From Pseudoxanthomonas gei (GTDB lineage Bacteria; Pseudomonadota; Gammaproteobacteria; Xanthomonadales; Xanthomonadaceae): a stretch of DNA of 64,000 bases. Each line of letters begins with the position of its first letter. Position 1 is the stretch's first letter. Under the pieces are notes generated by a model. That model saw only the letters and a list, made by a program, of their open reading frames with translations, had not been told where the DNA came from and ran no database searches. Positions 1-9,400 of this stretch are shown here, in pieces. The stretch is taken from positions 124,001-188,000 of the forward strand of contig NZ_QOVG01000008.1 of assembly GCF_010119615.1 (NCBI RefSeq), given 5' to 3'. The position numbers were made by a program, and so were the translations under genes.

Positions 1-2
1 TG

Positions 3-923
3 CGCAGGCGGGCGCGGGCGCAAGGCATCAGCGAGCGTGAAGTCTTCGACGCCGACGGGCGCGATTTCGAGTGGAGCAACCTCGAGGCGTCCTTCAACGC
101 ACCCAGCCTGTTCAGTGCGCGGCGGCTGGTGGAAGTCAGGTTGCCGACCGGCAAGCCGGGCAAGGACGGCATCGCTGCGATCATCGAGTTCTGCGACAAC
201 CCGCCGCCGGACGTGGTGTTGCTGATCACCGCCGGTGACTGGAGCAAGGCCCACCACGGCAAGTGGACCGAGGCGGTGTCGCGGATCGGCGTGCTGGCGG
301 TGGCCTGGGCGATCAAGCCGCACGAACTTGCCGGCTGGGTGGAAACCCGCTTGCGCGCCAAAGGCCTGCAGGCTGACCGCGCGGCCGTGCAGGTGCTGGT
401 GGATCGCGTGGAGGGCAATCTGTTGGCCGCAGCGCAGGAAATCGACAAGCTGGTCCTGCTTGCCGGCGGCACGCCGCTGGACGCCGCGCAGATGCAGTCA
501 CTGGTCGCCGATGCCGCGCGTTACGACGTGTTCCGGTTGACCGATGCCATGTTGGGCGGGCAGGGGCCGCAGGTATCTCGAATGCTCGCCGGCCTGCGCG
601 CGGAAGGTGACGCGGTCCCCGGCCTGCTGCCGATGCTGGTCCGCGAATTGCTGCGCACCGCCGCGCTGGCCCGCGCCCAGGCGCGTGGCGGCAACCTTGC
701 TTCGGAAATGAAATCGCAGGGCATCTGGGAAACCAGGCAGGCTCCTTTCAAGCGCGCGCTGCTGCGTCATCCCAACCCCGCACGCTGGGATCGCTTCGTC
801 GCCGAGGCCTCGCGCATCGACCGCATCGCCAAGGGTCGCGGCGACGGTGACGCATGGGTGGCCCTGGAACGCCTGTTGCTGGCCGTTGCCGAAGCACGCG
901 CGGTTCGCCTGCTGGTGGCCTGA
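3..923 (+). CDS. holA: DNA polymerase III delta subunit, 5' end missing
   Basis: This is the C-terminal 306 codons of the clamp-loader delta subunit, which opens the beta sliding clamp and loads it at primed DNA. The frame is open from the left edge of the window, so the start lies outside. The visible part begins at the stretch RRRARAQGISEREVF and continues through FSARRLVEVRLP and the helical C-terminal domain, both typical of HolA. The family is about 340 residues, so only a few dozen residues are missing. nadD follows 5 bp after the stop, and holA-nadD-rsfS-rlmH is a common gammaproteobacterial order (usually with lptE in front). The assignment rests on overall family resemblance and neighbours. 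Confidence 0.9.
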   Translation, partial: RRRARAQGISEREVFDADGRDFEWSNLEASFNAPSLFSARRLVEVRLPTGKPGKDGIAAIIEFCDNPPPDVVLLITAGDWSKAHHGKWTEAVSRIGVLAVAWAIKPHELAGWVETRLRAKGLQADRAAVQVLVDRVEGNLLAAAQEIDKLVLLAGGTPLDAAQMQSLVADAARYDVFRLTDAMLGGQGPQVSRMLAGLRAEGDAVPGLLPMLVRELLRTAALARAQARGGNLASEMKSQGIWETRQAPFKRALLRHPNPARWDRFVAEASRIDRIAKGRGDGDAWVALERLLLAVAEARAVRLLVA

Positions 924-928
924 AGCAC

Positions 929-1606
929 GTGGCCGGGGATCAGGCGCTCCAGTTCTTTTACGGCGGCACCTTCGATCCCGTCCATAACGGGCACATGGCC
1001 ATCGCCCGCGCCGCGTGCGACGAGCTGGGCAGCACGATGCGCCTGATGCCGGCCGCGGATCCGCCGCACCGTGATCCGCCCGGGGCGGATGCGTTCCATC
1101 GCGCCCGGATGCTCGACCTCGCCGTGGCCGGGGAACCCGGGCTGGTGGTGGACCGGCGGGAGCTGCAAAGGCAGGGGCGCTCCTACACCATCGACACCCT
1201 GCGCGAGTTGCGGCTCGAATTCGGACCGTCGCAGCCGCTCGCCCTGCTGATCGGCGCGGACAGCCTGCTTGGCCTGCCCACCTGGCGGGAGTGGCGGACC
1301 TTGTTCGGGCTGGCCCATTTCGTGGTCGCACCACGCCCGGGCAGCCCGGTGGATACGGGACTGCCGCCCGAGCTTGCAGAGGCGCTGGCAGGCCGCTGGA
1401 CCGGATCCCCCGAGACGCTCCGGCACGCGCCTGCAGGACACCTGTACCTGCTCAACCAGCCCCTGCAGCCTGAATCGGCCAGTGAAGTGCGCCGGCGCAT
1501 CAGTGCCGGGGAGGCGTGGCAGGGCTTGGTGCCAGGCCCCGTGGCGGGCTACATCCTTGCCCACGGGTTGTATTCACAGCCGGGCCCCGTGGTCAGTCCG
1601 GTATAA
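929..1606 (+). CDS. nadD: Nicotinate-nucleotide adenylyltransferase
   Basis: This enzyme makes nicotinate adenine dinucleotide from nicotinate mononucleotide and ATP in NAD synthesis. With a GTG start at 929 the protein is 225 residues. The nucleotidyltransferase signature GGTFDPVHNGH is at residues 12-22 (HNGH is the HxGH motif), GADSLLGLPTW at 109-119, and the C-terminal SASEVRRR at 183-190 stands for the ISxTxxR-type phosphate-binding motif. The open frame extends upstream to 854, but that would overlap holA and add non-family sequence, so GTG 929, 5 bp after the holA stop, is preferred. The gene is probably co-transcribed with holA and rsfS. Confidence 0.9.
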   Translation: MAGDQALQFFYGGTFDPVHNGHMAIARAACDELGSTMRLMPAADPPHRDPPGADAFHRARMLDLAVAGEPGLVVDRRELQRQGRSYTIDTLRELRLEFGPSQPLALLIGADSLLGLPTWREWRTLFGLAHFVVAPRPGSPVDTGLPPELAEALAGRWTGSPETLRHAPAGHLYLLNQPLQPESASEVRRRISAGEAWQGLVPGPVAGYILAHGLYSQPGPVVSPV

Positions 1607-1636
1607 TTCGCCCCAATCACCGGAGCTTCCAAGCCT

Positions 1637-2053
1637 TTGTCCAGCCAAACCCAAGTCATCAAGACCCGCCTTCCCACTCCGCCGCCGTCGGTCCCGGCGC
1701 TGCTCGCCAACGTCCATGCGGCACTGGCAGAACTCAAGGCGAAGGACGTGGTCGAGATCGACGTTCGCGGCAAGTCCAGCGTGGCCGATTACATGGTCAT
1801 CGCGTCGGGCACCTCGACCCGCCACGTGAAGTCCAGCGCCAACGAAGTGGTCAAGTTCGCCAAGAGGCTCGATGTGATGCCGTTGGGCGTGGAAGGCGAG
1901 CGCGAGGCCGAGTGGGTACTGGTCGACCTGGGCGACGTCATCGTCCACGTCATGCTGCCGCGCGTGCGCGAGTTCTACGCCCTCGAGCGCCTGTGGACCG
2001 TCGGCGACCAGCCGCCGGACGATCATGAAGCCGCGGATGCAGTACAGCGCTGA
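1637..2053 (+). CDS. rsfS: Ribosomal silencing factor RsfS
   Basis: RsfS (Iojap/DUF143 family) binds ribosomal protein uL14 on the large subunit and blocks subunit joining in starved cells. The 138-residue protein carries the family core: the segment [21 protein letters not shown] near residues 36-56, then [14 protein letters not shown] and [16 protein letters not shown]. The only start that fits the family length is TTG at 1637. It follows nadD by 30 bp and precedes rlmH by 21 bp, the usual nadD-rsfS-rlmH arrangement. RsfS and RlmH both act on the 50S subunit. Confidence 0.9.
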   Translation: MSSQTQVIKTRLPTPPPSVPALLANVHAALAELKAKDVVEIDVRGKSSVADYMVIASGTSTRHVKSSANEVVKFAKRLDVMPLGVEGEREAEWVLVDLGDVIVHVMLPRVREFYALERLWTVGDQPPDDHEAADAVQR

Positions 2054-2074
2054 GCGCAGCTTGCGGGCCAGGGC

Positions 2075-2545
2075 ATGAAGGCCCGCCTGATTGCCACCGG
2101 TGAACGCGCACCCGCCTGGGTCGCACAGGGTTTTTCCGAATACCAGAAGCGCCTTTCGCACTGGCTTCCGCTGGAGCTGGTGGAAATAGAGCCGGGCCTG
2201 CGCGGCAAGGGCCGCGATGCGCAACGCGCCATCGAGGAAGAAGGACGGCGCGTGCTGGCCGCCTTGCCCAAGAACGCGCATGTAGTCGCGCTGGAAGTCG
2301 CCGGCAAGCCGTTTTCCTCCGAACAACTGGCGCAGCGCCTGGAACACTGGCGCGGCCAGGGTCGCGACATGGCTTTCCTGATCGGAGGCCCGGAAGGGCA
2401 CTCACCGGAAGTACTGGCCGGTGCAAGCGAAACCTGGTCGCTGGGTCCGCTGACCTTGCCGCATATGCTGGCCCGCCTGCTGGTGGCCGAACAGCTGTAC
2501 CGCGCTGCGGCCATGCTGGCCAACCATCCCTACCACCGCGCCTAG
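2075..2545 (+). CDS. rlmH: 23S rRNA (pseudouridine-1915-N3)-methyltransferase
   Basis: RlmH is a SPOUT-class methyltransferase that uses S-adenosylmethionine to methylate pseudouridine 1915 in helix 69 of 23S rRNA on assembled ribosomes. The protein is 156 residues, the usual length. The knotted SAM-binding region shows FLIGGPEGHS at residues 101-110, and the C-terminal segment LPHMLARLLVAEQLYRAAAM followed by NHPYHR is diagnostic. It closes the holA-nadD-rsfS-rlmH series. A G+C-rich hairpin lies just past the stop, shared with the convergent TonB-like gene. Confidence 0.95.
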   Translation: MKARLIATGERAPAWVAQGFSEYQKRLSHWLPLELVEIEPGLRGKGRDAQRAIEEEGRRVLAALPKNAHVVALEVAGKPFSSEQLAQRLEHWRGQGRDMAFLIGGPEGHSPEVLAGASETWSLGPLTLPHMLARLLVAEQLYRAAAMLANHPYHRA

Positions 2546-2551
2546 TGGCCA

Positions 2552-2579
2552 GGCCCGCCCTGCAGGAGCAGGGAGGGCC
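2552..2579. terminator. Bidirectional hairpin between rlmH and the TonB-like gene
   Basis: The arms at 2552-2563 and 2568-2579 pair over 12 positions with one mismatch around a 4-nt loop. The hairpin fills the 42-bp gap between two convergent stop codons. No long T run follows, so termination strength is uncertain. Confidence 0.6.
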
Positions 2580-2587
2580 GTTGGCAC

Positions 2588-3253
2588 TTATTCCAGTGTG
2601 AAGTTGATCGGCACCATCCCGTAGGCCTGGACGGCGTGTCCGTCGCGCAGGGCGGGCTTGAACCGCCAGTTCTTCAATACGAAACGCCTGGCTGCCTCAT
2701 CGAGGACGCGGTGCCCGCTGCTGGTGGACACCACCACTTCCAGCGGCCTGCCATCCGCATCCACCAGGATCTTCAGGAGCACCTGCCCCTGCAGTCCGTC
2801 GCGGAACGCTTCGCGTGGATAGGGGGGCGCCTTGGCCAGTTCGTATTCCAGTTGCACCCCGGATATCGGCTGGCTCAATTCTCCGCTGGAAGTAACTGCG
2901 TCGCTTGACGCTGCGGTGCCTTGCTCCGTCGCCACCGTGCCCTGCTCCACGATCACCGGGTCGGAAACCGGCGTGGCGGTGTCCTGTGCAAGGCGGGGTT
3001 GGGGTTGTGGTTTCGACTCCTGTTTACGCACTGGAACGACTTGCGGTGGCCTGGGCGTGACGGGTACGGTTTTTGGAAGCCACCAATCGATCACCGGCTT
3101 CTGGTCGGCCAATGTCGCGTCGGGGACTGGTGCAGCCATCGGAATCAGCAACAGCATGAAAGCAAACGCATGCACCGCGATCGCGGCCGTGATGGCCAGG
3201 ATGCGCGCGGGTTCGGGACGGGTTTCAGAGCGTAGCGGCAGTGTGCGAACCAT
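2588..3253 (-). CDS. TonB-family energy transducer
   Basis: This is a TonB-like protein that would link the inner-membrane proton motive force (through ExbB/ExbD) to outer-membrane receptors. The 221-residue protein has a short cytoplasmic N-terminus, one membrane segment at about residues 17-39, a Pro/Gln/Lys-rich periplasmic linker (PPQVVPVRKQESKPQPQP), and a C-terminal TonB domain from about residue 135 with PPYPREAFRDGLQGQVLLKI and the closing NWRFKPALRDG. The open frame runs 38 codons further upstream; ATG 3253 is chosen because it places the membrane anchor normally. No exbB or exbD is nearby, so it is an orphan TonB paralogue, and its partner receptor cannot be told from this window. 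Confidence 0.85.
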   Translation of the reverse strand: MVRTLPLRSETRPEPARILAITAAIAVHAFAFMLLLIPMAAPVPDATLADQKPVIDWWLPKTVPVTPRPPQVVPVRKQESKPQPQPRLAQDTATPVSDPVIVEQGTVATEQGTAASSDAVTSSGELSQPISGVQLEYELAKAPPYPREAFRDGLQGQVLLKILVDADGRPLEVVVSTSSGHRVLDEAARRFVLKNWRFKPALRDGHAVQAYGMVPINFTLE

Positions 3254-3437
3254 GATCCACCTCCATAGCGGGTATGCGAGAGGAACAACGCCTGGGCACG
3301 GGCTGCGGGGTTGGAGCGCTGCGTCGTGCCGCAGTTCGACAGTGCGCCGGGTTGTGGCGCCTTGCAAGCGGCATTGGACTATGGTCGGGGGTGCCGCGCG
3401 CAGGGGCGGGTGGAGCGGTTTGCCGGAGACAATTGAG

Positions 3438-3459
3438 AACGGCGCCTTGCGGCGCCGTT
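3438..3459 (-). terminator. Hairpin downstream of the SIMPL gene
   Basis: There is a perfect 9-bp G+C-rich stem (3438-3446 with 3451-3459) with a 4-nt loop, 20 bp past the stop of the minus-strand SIMPL gene. No T run follows on the minus strand, so it may be a weak or Rho-assisted terminator. Confidence 0.5.
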
Positions 3460-3479
3460 TCAGGGGCTGTTGCGGGATC

Positions 3480-4214
3480 TTACTTGCCCAGCTCGAACAC
3501 CACGTCCAGATTCACCGACAAGGTCGTCTCGCCGGGCGACACCTGGGTATCCATCTCGGCCGATTTTGCCTGCATGCGCATCATCGGCACCGGCTGGAAG
3601 TTGCCGCCACCACCCTCGGAAATACTTACGATGCGACGCACCTGCAGACCCAGCGACCTGGCATAGGTCTGGGCGCGCGCCTGTGCCTTCTTCAGCGCGG
3701 CCAGGCGGGCTTCGTCATACACCGGCTCCGGCTGGTCGATTTCGAAAGTCGGTCCGTTGATCTGGTTGCTGCCCTGTGCAGCCAGCGCGTCCAGCACCTT
3801 GCCCAGCTTGGCGATGTCGCGCACCTTCAGGTTGACGGTGTTGCTGGCCTGGAAGCCGGTGATCTTCGGGGCCTCGTTTTCCACGTAGCGATACTGTGGG
3901 CTGAGATTGATGCCGCTGGTCTGGATGTCCTTTTCGGCAATGCCTGCTGCCTTGATCGCGGCCATCACCTTGGCCATCTGTTCGGCGTTCTGGCGCATGG
4001 CGGCATTGCCGTCCACGGCCTGGGTCACCACGCCGGCGGAAATCGTCGCCACATCGGGTACCCGCGATGCCTGGGCGTTGGCCGAGACCGACAGCAGGGT
4101 GCCATCGGTGGGAACCACGTAACCGGCGGCGTTCTGTGCGTGTGCGGGCATCATCGTGGCTCCGAGGGCAAGTGACAGGGCGAGCAGCAGCGGACGTAGC
4201 AGGGGGGTGCGCAT
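3480..4214 (-). CDS. Periplasmic SIMPL-domain protein (DUF541/YggE-like)
   Basis: The 244-residue protein has a signal peptide (MRTPLLRPLLLALSLALG, then TMMPAHAQ, cleavage after about residue 26) followed by one SIMPL/DUF541 domain. Family marks are the N-terminal LLSVSANAQASRVPDVATIS, the middle AGIAEKDIQTSGINLSPQY, and the C-terminal KAQARAQTYARSLGLQVRRI. YggE-like proteins are periplasmic and linked in E. coli to reduced oxidative damage, but the biochemical role is unknown. ATG 4214 is chosen because an AAGGAG ribosome site lies 6 nt upstream and the signal peptide starts there; the open frame extends a further 45 codons. It is transcribed towards the TonB-like gene with 226 bp between them. 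Confidence 0.85.
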   Translation of the reverse strand: MRTPLLRPLLLALSLALGATMMPAHAQNAAGYVVPTDGTLLSVSANAQASRVPDVATISAGVVTQAVDGNAAMRQNAEQMAKVMAAIKAAGIAEKDIQTSGINLSPQYRYVENEAPKITGFQASNTVNLKVRDIAKLGKVLDALAAQGSNQINGPTFEIDQPEPVYDEARLAALKKAQARAQTYARSLGLQVRRIVSISEGGGGNFQPVPMMRMQAKSAEMDTQVSPGETTLSVNLDVVFELGK

Positions 4215-4369
4215 GGGTTTCTCCTTGGATGCGGCGGTTGCGTTGGCCACGCAAAGTGCGGCTAGGTTGTTGGGACCACGATGAACGCGTTGTGAGCCGG
4301 ACCGGGGTTTGCAGTGACACACCGTGACGGGCATCCATTCAGTCAGCATGCGCAGGGTATCCTTCCTGC

Positions 4370-4936
4370 ATGTTGCATCTCGCTTCCAAATCGCCCCGCC
4401 GGGCCGAACTGCTGGCCCGCCTCGGGCTGGATTTCGGCGTGCTGGAGCTGGACATTCCCGAGCATCGCCAGCCCAACGAGCCGGCCTTGGACTATGTTCG
4501 CCGCGTTGCCAGGGAAAAAGCCGGGGCCGGGTTGCTGCAGGTCATGACCGTGCCGGGCGCGATCGTGCTGGGCGCCGATACCGAGGTGGTCCTGGATGAC
4601 GAAGTCTTTGGCAAGCCGCGTGATGCCGAAGATGCCGCCGGCATGCTGCGGCGCCTGTCCGGGCGCACGCATCAGGCGGTTTCCGCGGTCTCGCTGGTGA
4701 GCGCCGGCCGCGAGGTCCAGGCCATGTCGGTGACCGAGGTGGAATTCATGGCACTTTCAGAGGAAGACATCGCCACCTACGTGGCCGGCGGAGAGCCGAT
4801 GGGCAAGGCCGGTGCCTATGCCATCCAGGGCCAGGCGGAACGCTTCGTCAGGCACCTGTCAGGCAGTTATTCGGGGGTGATGGGGTTGCCCTTGTTCGAG
4901 ACATCGCAGCTGTTGAAGTCGTTCGGGGTTTACTGA
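4370..4936 (+). CDS. maf: Maf-family nucleoside triphosphate pyrophosphatase (YhdE type)
   Basis: Maf proteins hydrolyse non-canonical or excess NTPs to NMP and pyrophosphate; the YhdE branch prefers dTTP/UTP. The 188-residue protein begins with the family signature [12 protein letters not shown] (residues 4-15), has [16 protein letters not shown] in the middle and [19 protein letters not shown] near residues 142-160. The last two segments fit the YhdE rather than the YceF group. The stop overlaps the rng start by one base (TGATG), so the two are translationally coupled, as in the maf-rng pair of many gammaproteobacteria. Confidence 0.9.
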   Translation: MLHLASKSPRRAELLARLGLDFGVLELDIPEHRQPNEPALDYVRRVAREKAGAGLLQVMTVPGAIVLGADTEVVLDDEVFGKPRDAEDAAGMLRRLSGRTHQAVSAVSLVSAGREVQAMSVTEVEFMALSEEDIATYVAGGEPMGKAGAYAIQGQAERFVRHLSGSYSGVMGLPLFETSQLLKSFGVY

Positions 4937-6420
4937 TGTCCGAGGAAATACTGGTCAACGTCACCCCGCGCGAAACCCGCGTAGCCGTGGTCGAGAACGG
5001 CATGCTGCAGGAACTGCATATCGAACGTGGCTGGCGCCGTGGCGTGGTCGGCAATATCTACAAGGGCAAGGTGCAGCGGGTCATGCCTGGCATGCAGGCC
5101 GCCTTCGTCGAAGTCGGCCTGGACCGCGCCGCTTTCCTGCATGCCAGTGACGTGGTGCGCTCGCTGCCCACCACCAGTGGCGATGAAGTCGAGGTCTCGC
5201 CCGCGGCCAACGCCGTGCCAATCGTCGAGCTGCTGCGCGACGGCCAGGACATCGTGGTGCAGGTGGTCAAGGATCCGATCGGCAGCAAGGGCGCGCGCCT
5301 GACCACGCAGATCAGCATTCCCTCGCGCTACATGGTGCTGTTGCCGCAGTCGAAGGTGATCGGCGTATCGGCGCGCATCGAGGACGAAGCCGAACGCCTG
5401 CGCCTGAAGACGCTGGTCGGCGAACTGGCTGCCACCCATGGCGGGCATGGCTACATCGTGCGCACCAATGCCGAAGGCCAGCCGCAGGAAGCGCTGGCCG
5501 AAGACATCGCCTACCTGTCGCGGGTGTGGGCACTGGTCGAACAGCGCAGCCGTGATTCGGCCGTGGGTGCCTGCGTCTATGAAGACCTGACGCTGCCGCT
5601 GCGCGCGGTGCGCGACCTCATGCGCCGCGACGTGGAGAAGGTGAAGGTGGATTCGCGCGAGACCTGCGACCGCCTGCAGGCCTTCGCCGCCAAGTACATG
5701 CCGGTGCTGGCCGAACGCATCGAACACTACGCCGGTGAGCGCCCGATCTTCGACCTGTACGGGGTCGAGGACGAAATAGGCCGCGCGCTCGAAAAGCAGG
5801 TGCCCTTGAAGTCCGGCGGCTACCTGGTCATCGACCAGACCGAAGCGATGACCACCATCGACGTCAACACCGGCTCCTTCCTCGGCCAGCGCAACCTGGA
5901 GGAAACCGTCTACCGCACCAACCTGGAAGCCGCGCAGTCGGTGGCGCGGCAACTGCGCCTGCGCAACCTCGGCGGCATCATCATCATCGACTTCATCGAC
6001 ATGGATGATCCCGAGCATCGCCGGCAGGTGTTGCGAACGCTGGAAAAAGCGCTTTCCCGCGACCACGCCAAGACCACGGTGTACGAGTTCTCGCCGCTGG
6101 GCCTGGTGGAGATGACCCGCAAGCGCACCATCGAAAGCCTGGAGCGCCAGCTGTCCGAACCCTGCCATGAGTGTGGTGGGCGCGGCACGGTGAAAACCGC
6201 TGAAACCGTGACCTATGAAATCTTCCGCGAGATCACCCGCGCGGTACGCCAGTTCGAGGCCGCGCGCCTGCTGGTGATCGCTTCGCCCAAGGTGGTGGCG
6301 CGGATCACCGAGGAGGAATCGCCTGCCGTCGCCGAGCTGGAAGAGTTCCTTGGCAAGTCGATACGTTTCCAGGCCGACGCGCAGTACCTGCAGGAGCAGT
6401 TCGATGTGGTGCTGCTCTGA
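4936..6420 (+). CDS. rng: Ribonuclease G
   Basis: RNase G is an endoribonuclease that matures the 5' end of 16S rRNA and trims some mRNAs. The protein is 494 residues, the full RNase G length without the long C-terminal scaffold of RNase E. An S1-type RNA-binding domain lies at about residues 35-120. The catalytic metal-site segment DVNTG is at about 309-313, and the zinc-link motif CHECGGRG has its cysteines at residues 410 and 413. It is coupled to maf by a one-base overlap and is followed 45 bp later by yhdP, a conserved order. Nothing is missing from the active site. Confidence 0.95.
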   Translation: MSEEILVNVTPRETRVAVVENGMLQELHIERGWRRGVVGNIYKGKVQRVMPGMQAAFVEVGLDRAAFLHASDVVRSLPTTSGDEVEVSPAANAVPIVELLRDGQDIVVQVVKDPIGSKGARLTTQISIPSRYMVLLPQSKVIGVSARIEDEAERLRLKTLVGELAATHGGHGYIVRTNAEGQPQEALAEDIAYLSRVWALVEQRSRDSAVGACVYEDLTLPLRAVRDLMRRDVEKVKVDSRETCDRLQAFAAKYMPVLAERIEHYAGERPIFDLYGVEDEIGRALEKQVPLKSGGYLVIDQTEAMTTIDVNTGSFLGQRNLEETVYRTNLEAAQSVARQLRLRNLGGIIIIDFIDMDDPEHRRQVLRTLEKALSRDHAKTTVYEFSPLGLVEMTRKRTIESLERQLSEPCHECGGRGTVKTAETVTYEIFREITRAVRQFEAARLLVIASPKVVARITEEESPAVAELEEFLGKSIRFQADAQYLQEQFDVVLL

Positions 6421-6465
6421 TCAGGCCGCCGCGATGAGCCGCACCGCCGTGCACGTGGCCGGCTG

Positions 6466-9400
6466 ATGCCCACTCCGTTGCGCCGTCGCTTGCGACTTGC
6501 GCGCCGCGGCGTTTGGTACGCCGTGGCCGGCCTGCTGGTGTGCATGGCGCTGGTGCTGGGCGTGGCCAGCCAGGTATTGCCACTGGCCGAACGCAATCCG
6601 CAGAAGATCGCCCAGTGGCTTAGCGCGCGCGCCGGCAGGCCGGTCGCATTCGACAAGGTGGAGACCGAATGGACGCGCCGCGGGCCGTTGTTGCGACTGG
6701 ATGGCTTGCGCGTGGGAAGTGGTCGCAACGCAGTGCGCATCGGTGAAGCCGAAGTGCTGGTGTCGATGTACGCCGGGATGCTGCCCGGACGTTCCTTCAC
6801 CGAGCTGCGGCTGCGCGGATTGTCATTGACCCTGCAGCGCGCCGACGATGGCGCCTGGTCGGTGCTGGGATTGCCTGGACAGCAGGGCGGTGGCGACCCG
6901 TTCCAGAACCTGGAAGGCCTGGGTGAATTGCAGGTCATCGATGGCAGGCTTGCCGTTTCGGCGCCTTCGCTGGGTTGGAACCTGCACTTGCCCAGGATCA
7001 ACCTGCGCCTGCGCGTGGACGGCGATCGCGTCCGCGCCGGAACGCGCGCGTGGATGGACAGCAAGGGCACTCCGGTGCAGGTCGCGCTGGATTTCAATCG
7101 CCGCAGCGGTGACGGTCGCGCGTATCTGGACACGAAATCCCTGGATATCGCCGCCTGGACGCCGGTACTGCGCTATGCGGGCGTGGTTGCCGATGCGGGA
7201 AACGGGCGGGCGCAGGCCTGGGCGGAGCTGCGCCGGAACCGCGTGGTGATGGTCACTTCGCAGTTGAAACTGCAGCAGATCGCCTTGCATGGCGCGCCAC
7301 TGGCGGGTGGCCAGGTGCCTCGCGCGCTTTTTGATCGCGTGGAAGGGCGCGTGCGCTGGCGCCTGTCGGCCAACGGCTGGCGTTTTGACGCACCCAACCT
7401 GCTGATTGGAAGCCAGCAGGCGCCCCAGAAGCTTGACGGGCTGGTGGTGGCCGGCGGCCGGCAATATGCGCTGCTCGCCGAACGCATCGATGCGGCTCCG
7501 TTGCTGGCGATGCTGGGATTGAGCGATCGCGTGGACGCCGGCCTGCGGCACTGGCTGTCGCGGGCAGCGCCGGGCGCGCGCCTGGCCAGGGTTTCGCTGG
7601 CCGGCAACGCCGGGGGCATGCAGGCCAGCGGGCGCCTGGAGGGCATCAGCTTCCTGCCGGTCGCGCATTCGCCCGGGGTGAGCGGTCTGGCCGGTGAGTT
7701 CATGGGCGACAGCGAGGGGTTCACGCTGAAGCTGGATCCTTCCACGCCGTTCCGTTTCGACTGGCCCGCCGGGTTCGGCGTTGCGCATGCAGTGACCCTG
7801 GACGGATCGCTTGCAGGCTGGCGCGAAGGCAACGGTTGGCGGGTCGGTACTTCGTCACTGCGCATCCGTGGCAAGGACTTCGGCGCGAAGGCGCGCGGCG
7901 GATTGTGGTTCCAGGGCGATGGCACGCGTCCCTGGATCGACATCGCCGCCGACATCGATGAAGCACCGGTGGCGGCCGCCAAGGGATTCTGGATCCACGA
8001 CAAGATGTCCAAGGCCGCGGTCGACTGGCTCAATGGCGCGCTGGTCGGGGGCCGGGTGACAGGCGCGCGCGCGCTCATATCCGGCGACCTGGATGACTGG
8101 CCGTTCACCCACAACAACGGGCGCTTCGAAGGCCTGGCGCGGATCGAGGACGGGCAGATCAGGTTCCAGCACGATTGGCCGGCGATGGACCACGTGCAGG
8201 CGGACGTCGCCTTCATCGGCAACGGATTTTCCATGCAGGGCCAGGGCGCGCTGGCTGGCGTGCGGGTCGAAGGCTTCACTGCCGGCATTCCTGATTTCGC
8301 AAAAGGCGAGCTGTCGATCAGTGCACAGGGTGCCGCCGATGCCAGCCAGATGCTGGCGATGCTGCGACAGTCTCCACTGCAGGCCAGATACGGTGAAACC
8401 CTGGCCAGCCTGAGCGCCACCGGTCCGGCGCGCGCCACTTATGAAATGCTGCTGCCATTGCATGCGCATGCCGGTGCGGTCCGCAAGTCCGGTGGCACGG
8501 TCGAGCTGCTGGGAAACCGGCTTGCCGACAAGCGCTGGAACCTGGCCTTCGATGCGGTGAAGGGCAGGGTCGATTACCGCGACAACGGCTTCACCGCGGA
8601 GAAGCTCAGCGTCCGCCAGGGCGGCCAGCCGGGCGCACTGTCGCTGCGTGCCGGTGGCGGCGTGCGTGATCCGAAGCAGGCTTTCGAGGCCGAACTCTCC
8701 GCCAGCCTCACCGCCAACGAACTGCTGGAACGCGCGCCCGACATGGCCTGGTTGAAGCCGTACGTGCAGGGACGCTCGCAGTGGACGATCGGGGTCAACC
8801 TGCCTGCCGGCGGCGGCGCCAGCGTACCAAGCCAGTTGAACCTGCGCTCCGACCTGGTCGGAACTACGCTCAAGCTGCCGGCGCCACTGGACAAGGCGGC
8901 ATCAGTGGCCTTGCAAACCACCGTGCGGACGGCCTTGCCGATGGGCGAAGGCAATATCGATGTCGCCTTCGGCAAGCTGCTTGCATTGCGGGCGCGCGGC
9001 GATGGCAAACAGACTGGCGTACGGGTCGTGCTGGGCAGCAACACCGTTGCCGAGGCGGCTCCTGCGCTGGGGCTTGTCGCCACCGGTCGCACCTCGACGC
9101 TGGATGCGATCGAATGGATAACGCTCGCCAAGAGCGGCAGCGGCAGCGGCGGTGGCGGCAAGCTGCCACTGCGCCACATCGATGTCAGTGCTGACCGGCT
9201 GTTGCTGCTGGGCTCGGTATTCCCCGACACGCGCCTGCAGGTCGCGCCGTCAGGCAACGCGCTCGCAGTCACCATGGAGGGGCGGGCCCTGGCAGGTGCC
9301 CTGCTGGTGCCTGATGCGGACGGGGCGGCGATTGCCGGAAAACTTTCACGCTTCCACTGGCGAAGTGCCACTGCGAAAACCGCGGCGGGTGCCACGGCCG

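Noticed and set aside
2832-4175. 447-codon plus-strand open frame across the TonB-like and SIMPL genes
   Set aside because: It spans two convincing minus-strand genes and their gap; the composition is that of a shadow frame.
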